A stretch of DNA of 64,000 nt from Aquabacterium sp. (lineage in GTDB: Bacteria > Pseudomonadota > Gammaproteobacteria > Burkholderiales > Burkholderiaceae_C), in contig NZ_JACRAH010000001.1 of the NCBI RefSeq assembly GCF_016234775.1, forward strand, positions 186,001-250,000, read 5' to 3'. Shown piece by piece: positions 60,693-64,000 of this stretch. A model generated the notes under the pieces. It had not been told where the DNA came from, did no database searches, and worked only from the letters and a program-made list of their open reading frames with translations. The position numbers and the translations under genes are program-made. The number at the start of each line of letters is the position of its first letter. Position 1 is the first letter of the stretch.

Positions 60693-61643
60693 ATGAAAAG
60701 AACAGTTTTGGAAGTTGTTTATTCCTTTGTGGAATATAGAGGGCTCAAGAGGTACGCCGCACTGGGCGCAGCGTTGACGTTGAGTGCCTGCAGCGTTTTC
60801 CAGGCGCCCGTGACGCCTCCTCCACCGCCTGTGGCGTCCATCGCCGTGACGCCCAAGCCCGCGCCACGGCCCCCGAAGATCGGGTTGGCGCTGGGCGGTG
60901 GTGCCGCGCGTGGTTTTGCCCACATTGGCGTGTTGCAGGTGCTGGAAGAGCAGGGCATCAAGCCCGATCTGATCGTCGGCACCTCGGCGGGTAGTGTGGT
61001 CGCTGCGCTCTACGCCTCAGGCAAGACCCCGGCCGAGTTGACCACGATGGCCATGACGCTGGACGAGTCCTCCATCACCGACTGGGTATTCCCCGGGCGA
61101 TCTCTATTAAAAGGTGAGGCGCTGGCCAAATTCGTGCGCAGCCTGACGGGGGGCAAGCAGATCGAGAGCATGCGTTTGCCACTGGGCATCGTCGCCGCAG
61201 ACCTGCAAAACGGGCAGCCTATCCTGTTTCGCCGAGGCGACCCAGGCATGGCGGTGCGGGCGTCCAGCTCGGTTCCAGGCGTGTTCGAGCCCGTCAAGAT
61301 TGGCGGGCGTGAGTACATTGACGGCGGTGCCGTGTCGCCCATCCCGGTTCGTTACGCCAAGCAGATGGGCGCCGACGTCGTGATCGCGGTGGACATCTCG
61401 GCCATTCCCGAAGGGCAGCCTACGAAGGGCGCCGTGGACATCCTCCTGCAGACCTTCAACATCATGGGGCATGCCATCAGCCAGTTCGAGTTGCAGGACG
61501 CCGATGTCGTGATGCGTCCCAAACTGGAGGGCATCGGCAGCGCCGAATTCAGCGCACGCCGACTGTCCATCCTGGCAGGGCGTGAAGCCGCCCTGATGGT
61601 GATGCCCCAGTTGAAGGAGCGCATCGCCGCCAAGACCCGTTGA
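60693..61643 (+). CDS. Patatin-like phospholipase, probable lipoprotein (RssA-like)
   Basis: A 316-residue patatin-family esterase with a lipobox (LTLSAC, Cys at about 33) and a Pro-rich linker (TPPPPPVASI), so it is likely membrane-anchored in the periplasm. The oxyanion loop is GGGAARGFAHIG (about 69-80), the nucleophile Ser is in GTSAG (about 97-101) and the dyad Asp in DGGAVS (about 210-215). An AT-rich promoter-like stretch (TTTATATAA) ends right at the ATG, leaving no leader. A GTG at 60729 would also give a good lipoprotein signal, so the start is uncertain. Confidence 0.88.
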   Translation: MKRTVLEVVYSFVEYRGLKRYAALGAALTLSACSVFQAPVTPPPPPVASIAVTPKPAPRPPKIGLALGGGAARGFAHIGVLQVLEEQGIKPDLIVGTSAGSVVAALYASGKTPAELTTMAMTLDESSITDWVFPGRSLLKGEALAKFVRSLTGGKQIESMRLPLGIVAADLQNGQPILFRRGDPGMAVRASSSVPGVFEPVKIGGREYIDGGAVSPIPVRYAKQMGADVVIAVDISAIPEGQPTKGAVDILLQTFNIMGHAISQFELQDADVVMRPKLEGIGSAEFSARRLSILAGREAALMVMPQLKERIAAKTR

Positions 61644-61673
61644 TCCGAGGCGCCGCGAGTGCGGTGCCCAGGC

Positions 61674-62171
61674 TCAGCGAGGCGTACCGAAAGGCGCGCC
61701 CGTGAGCTTGAAACCATCCTTGATGGCGCGTTTGGCAAACCAGCCCGTGTTCATTTCCAGCACGAAGCGCACCGGTTTGGTCGAGCAGTGTGGGTCCAGC
61801 GTTTGCGGCTTCATCTCATCCACGTTCACCACCGTGCCATCGTCGGCCACAAAGGCGACGGACAGCGGGATGAGCGTGTTCTTCATCCAGAAGCACTGTT
61901 TGCCAGGACGGTCGAAGATGAAGATCATGCCCTCATTGGCGCCCATGCTCGTGCGGTGCATCAGGCCAATCTCGTGCTCCTGAGGGGTCTGAGCCACTTC
62001 TGCCTTGATGTTGTGCATACCCGCACCCAGTTGCACGGTCGGGAGGTGCTGGGCGCGATCCTGGGCCCAGGCGCTGGCGCTCAGGCTTGTTGCTGCGATG
62101 CACAAGCTGATCGCGCCAAAAACCGCTTTCAAGGCTGGAATGCCGGCAACTTGAAACACAATCCGAGACAT
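61674..62171 (-). CDS. DUF192 family protein with signal peptide
   Basis: A 165-residue exported protein. A hydrophobic signal (cleaved near SAWAQ, about 36) precedes a DUF192 domain (HEIGLMHRTSMGANEGMIFIFDRPGKQCFWMKNTLIPL region, about 63-105). The family is widespread, small and of unknown function. It is convergent with the patatin gene and divergent from the P-type ATPase across a 116-base gap. Confidence 0.9.
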   Translation of the reverse strand: MSRIVFQVAGIPALKAVFGAISLCIAATSLSASAWAQDRAQHLPTVQLGAGMHNIKAEVAQTPQEHEIGLMHRTSMGANEGMIFIFDRPGKQCFWMKNTLIPLSVAFVADDGTVVNVDEMKPQTLDPHCSTKPVRFVLEMNTGWFAKRAIKDGFKLTGAPFGTPR

Positions 62172-62287
62172 TGCGTTGATCCTTGTTGGGGTAAACCCGT
62201 AAATTTTCGTGTAGATTGCCCGCCTGTGTCGCCCCAGACCCCGTCAGGGTGACCCCATATGGCAGCCCGACTGTATCAGCGAGCCCG

Positions 62288-64000
62288 ATGAACCCTGCGC
62301 CCTCCCAACTCACCAATCCTGTGGCAACGCCTCTGGAGCCGCTGACGTCTGCGCAGGTGGCGGGGTTGGATGATCCTGCCTTGCTGTCTCAGTGCATCGT
62401 CGAGATGCCCGCGGGCAGCAGCATGCGCCGCATCGGCTTGGGCTTGTCGGGCATGTACTGCGCGGCCTGCTCGATCACGATCGAAGACGCCATCCTGCGT
62501 GTGCCGGGTGTGAAGGAGGTACAGGTTCAGGCAGCGTCACAGCGCGCGCGCATCCTGCTGGACCCTGCACGCACGAAACTGTCCGACATCGTGAGCGCCG
62601 TTCAACGGGCTGGCTATCGGGCCTGGCCAGATGCGGCAGCGAGGGCGGGTAACGAGCGCCTGCTGGAGCGCCGCAAATTGCTCTGGCGTCTGTCCGTGGC
62701 CGCCTTTTGCATGATGCAGATCATGATGGTCACGACCATGCAGTACGTGGCCGGGCCGGACGCCATTCCCAGGGATCTGTGGAATCTGATGAACTGGGCT
62801 GGTTGGGTGCTCAGCCTGCCGGTCATGTTCTTCTCGTGCGGGCCCTTCTTTTCCGGCGCGTGGCGCGCGGCTCGGCAGGGCCACATCTCGATGGACACGC
62901 CTGTTGCCCTGGGCATCGCCGCGACCTTCATCACCAGCACGGCCGCCAGTTTCGGCGGGCACGCGATCTTCGGTCACGAGGTGTATTTCGACTCGCTGAC
63001 CATGTTCGTCACCTTCCTGCTGGGTGGGCGCTGGCTGGAAAGCCGTGCCCGAGAAAAAGTCACCCAATCGCTGGAGTCGCTCCTGGTTCGTCTGCCTGAG
63101 GCGGTCGATCGGGTGGTCGCGTCTGACGCGGCATCGGCAGACATCACCGCCGCCCAGACCGAGTCCATCCCCATCTCTTCCCTCAAGCACGGCGATCGCG
63201 TTCGCGTGGCGGTCGGGCAGGTTTTCCCGGCTGACGGCCAGATCCTGGTGGGCAAAACCGAGGTCGATGAAGCGATGTTGACTGGCGAGTCGCGAGCCAT
63301 GCCCAGGCAGGTCGGGCAGATGGTCGTGGCCGGCAGCATGAACCTGGGTGCACCCGTCTGGATGACCGTTGAGCGATTGGGGCCGGATACCCGCTACCAG
63401 CAAATCGTGTCGCTCGTGCAGCAGGCCATGACCGAAAAGCCGGGCTGGATGCGTCAGGCGGACCGCATCGCGGGGCCGTTCTTGTGGGGCGTGCTGGTGC
63501 TGGCGGCCGGTTCGGCCGTGGCCTGGCAGTTCATCGACCCCGCCCGTTCGGTCTGGGTGGCGGTGTCGGTGCTCGTCGTGACCTGCCCATGTGCCTTGTC
63601 GTTGGCGGCCCCTTCTGCCTTGCTGACAGCGGCCGGAGCCATGGCCAAACAAGGTCTGCTGGTGCGGCGTCTGGATGCGCTGGAGGCGCTGGCCCACGTT
63701 GATCGCATCTATTTTGACAAGACCGGCACGCTCACCGAAGGCGAGTTGCGCGTCGTGGGGCTGGTCACGGAGCAGGGCGCGCACGAACTGTCTTCGGGCT
63801 TGTCAAGCCAGTGGGCCTCGCGCTGGCAGATGGCCGCGGCACTGGCATCCCATTCTCAGCATCCCTTGTCAAAGTCCCTGGTGAAGGCGGCGCAGGATGC
63901 GGGCGGATGGCAGGGACAGTCGTGGCTGGATGTGCGCGAGCACGCAGGCAAGGGCGTGGAGGCTCGAGACCAGGACGGCCGGGCCTGGCGCCTGGGTTCG
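62288..64000 (+). CDS. ccoI: Copper-type P1B ATPase, CcoI/FixI-like, partial
   Basis: The first 571 residues of a heavy-metal P-type ATPase, open to the window end. An N-terminal metal-binding domain has GMYCAAC (about 56-62). Helices follow, then the actuator loop TGES, the ion-path motif CPCALS (about 432-437) and the phosphorylation site DKTGTLTEG (about 477-485), then HP in SQHPLSK. The CPC motif marks Cu(I)-type transport. The region after the metal-binding domain (FCMMQIMMVTTMQYV) resembles CcoI, which supplies copper for cbb3 oxidase assembly. The cco genes would lie beyond the window. Confidence 0.88.
   Translation, partial: MNPAPSQLTNPVATPLEPLTSAQVAGLDDPALLSQCIVEMPAGSSMRRIGLGLSGMYCAACSITIEDAILRVPGVKEVQVQAASQRARILLDPARTKLSDIVSAVQRAGYRAWPDAAARAGNERLLERRKLLWRLSVAAFCMMQIMMVTTMQYVAGPDAIPRDLWNLMNWAGWVLSLPVMFFSCGPFFSGAWRAARQGHISMDTPVALGIAATFITSTAASFGGHAIFGHEVYFDSLTMFVTFLLGGRWLESRAREKVTQSLESLLVRLPEAVDRVVASDAASADITAAQTESIPISSLKHGDRVRVAVGQVFPADGQILVGKTEVDEAMLTGESRAMPRQVGQMVVAGSMNLGAPVWMTVERLGPDTRYQQIVSLVQQAMTEKPGWMRQADRIAGPFLWGVLVLAAGSAVAWQFIDPARSVWVAVSVLVVTCPCALSLAAPSALLTAAGAMAKQGLLVRRLDALEALAHVDRIYFDKTGTLTEGELRVVGLVTEQGAHELSSGLSSQWASRWQMAAALASHSQHPLSKSLVKAAQDAGGWQGQSWLDVREHAGKGVEARDQDGRAWRLGS

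Noticed and set aside
62172..62287. An FNR/Anr box (TTGAT-N4-ATCAA) before the CcoI-like gene
   Set aside because: TTGAT-CCTT-GTTGG is present, but the right half does not match ATCAA, so the site is not supported.
1..64000. CRISPR arrays, insertion sequences, prophage or integrase genes
   Set aside because: No spaced identical repeats, transposase motifs or phage genes were found. The only exact long repeat noticed is the tRNA-Asn pair.

Overview
The window is GC-rich chromosomal DNA from a betaproteobacterium, most likely order Burkholderiales. The gene content suggests a Comamonadaceae/Aquabacterium-like aquatic heterotroph, but the genus cannot be fixed from sequence alone. Supporting signs are tightly packed operons with ATGA overlaps, an APS-reductase-type cys operon with DUF934, and a CcoI-like ATPase typical of Burkholderiales. 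There are no insertion sequences, phage genes or CRISPR arrays, so this looks like a stable chromosomal segment.

Layout. 1-10 kb: a membrane diguanylate cyclase (cut by the window start), a CoxE-type VWA protein, tamA-tamB and a DUF3422 protein. 10-14 kb: a methyltransferase, then osmC divergent from a BigR/SqrR-like ArsR regulator that heads a sulfide-type module (DUF442 sulfurtransferase/phosphatase, SulP transporter, DUF2892 protein). 14-20 kb: an ABC importer, creatininase-family hydrolase, type III glutamine synthetase-like ligase and NikR-like regulator, with a candidate sigma-54 promoter and NikR-type operator in front. 20-28 kb: a D,D-carboxypeptidase, lgt, an RND pump/DUF2892/CsoR-family operon with an operator inside its promoter, DUF3592 and yfbR. 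28-37.7 kb: a second SulP, a GAF-like protein, a secreted charged protein, a ClpP-like protease, a YadGH-like ABC exporter, a GAF histidine kinase, a sirtuin, and a PiT phosphate transporter with its DUF47 partner.

37.8-49 kb is a long minus-strand lipid-metabolism region. A six-gene OleA/OleC/OleD-like operon lacks OleB and carries an acyltransferase-like gene. Upstream of it lies a TetR-controlled group (Baeyer-Villiger-type monooxygenase, two SDRs, membrane-anchored lipase/esterase) that recalls the mycobacterial mymA operon. Two identical tRNA-Asn genes follow.

49.5-60.6 kb: a TonB-dependent receptor with a TPP riboswitch in its leader (so probably a thiamine-compound receptor rather than a siderophore receptor), a ferredoxin-NADP reductase, fdxA, and the assimilatory sulfate reduction operon cysI-DUF934-cysH-cysD-cysN-cobA with a TauE/SafE transporter upstream. 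Together these cover sulfate activation, APS reduction, sulfite reduction, siroheme supply and, by inference, electron supply. The window ends with a patatin-like lipoprotein, DUF192 and a CcoI-like copper P-type ATPase cut by the end.

The most promising under-described items are the NikR-like regulator with rearranged metal ligands and its operator, the OleB-less ole-like operon with an added acyltransferase-like gene, the riboswitch-controlled receptor, and two independent reactive-sulfur-type modules.
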